5,278 bases of DNA. Source: Candidatus Woesearchaeota archaeon. GTDB taxonomy: Archaea; Nanobdellota; Nanobdellia; Woesearchaeales; GW2011-AR4. Both the position numbers and the translations under genes were made by a program. Location: positions 1-5,278 of the forward strand of contig JAGVXR010000082.1 of NCBI GenBank assembly GCA_018303645.1. Direction: 5' to 3'. Each line of letters opens with the position of its first letter. Positions within the stretch are counted from its first letter, which is position 1. Positions 5,217-5,278 of the stretch are shown piece after piece. The notes beneath the pieces are model-generated. The model searched no databases. It had not been told where the DNA came from and saw nothing but the letters and a program-made list of their open reading frames with translations.

Positions 5217-5278
5217 CTTATCTTCTTCCAATAAAAAATCCAGAAGAGGCTTGTAGAACCTTATCAATAAAATGACTG
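5211..5278 (-). CDS. Possible C-terminal fragment of a converging gene
   Basis: Reading the minus strand from the window edge to a TAA at 5213-5211 gives 21 residues, VILLIRFYKPLLDFLLEEDKK. The hydrophobic then charged ending looks protein-like, and the stop lies just three bases beyond the tRNA 3' end, as in a compact convergent layout. A second minus-strand frame (SHFIDKVLQASSGFFIGRR, stop at 5218-5220) is also open to the edge, so the frame is uncertain. No family can be named from so few residues. Confidence 0.35.
   Translation of the reverse strand, partial: VILLIRFYKPLLDFLLEEDKK

Overview
The window looks like a piece of an AT-rich archaeal chromosome. Four things point to archaea. The octamer TTTAAATA, an archaeal TATA-box type, sits about 28 bases upstream of the tRNA. 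The tRNA-Trp has an intron at the canonical archaeal position 37/38 and no encoded CCA. The two short plus-strand genes appear to have almost no leader. The large gene encodes a Thr/Ser/Asn-rich secreted protein full of N-glycosylation sequons, ending in what looks like the start of a PGF-pre-PGF domain. The small compact genes and surface-protein style fit a DPANN archaeon (Woesearchaeota or Pacearchaeota type), but that placement is inferred.

Layout. Bases 3910 down to 1 (minus strand) hold one uninterrupted reading frame of 1303 codons that runs off the left edge. It encodes an N-terminal signal or anchor segment, about eight or nine Ig-like beta-sandwich units, an FN3-like domain, an Ala9-Ser4-Gly7 linker and the first residues of a PGF-pre-PGF-like domain. 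A divergent intergenic region (3911-4230) carries its ribosome binding site, a palindromic TATA element and several other TATA-like boxes. On the plus strand follow a DUF192-family gene (4231-4569), a small charged protein whose C-terminal half resembles the end of a PIN domain (4659-5042), and an intron-containing tRNA-Trp gene (5095-5207). A short minus-strand open frame (5211-5278) may be the 3' end of another gene converging on the tRNA.

The genes do not form an obvious operon or pathway. The surface protein is transcribed away from the rest. The DUF192 gene, the small gene and the tRNA each have their own TATA-like box, and T-rich tracts follow them, so they look like separate transcription units. 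I see no mobile element, CRISPR array or defence system. The most unusual items are the sequon and cysteine architecture of the giant protein, the imperfect splicing fold of the tRNA intron, and the half-PIN small protein.
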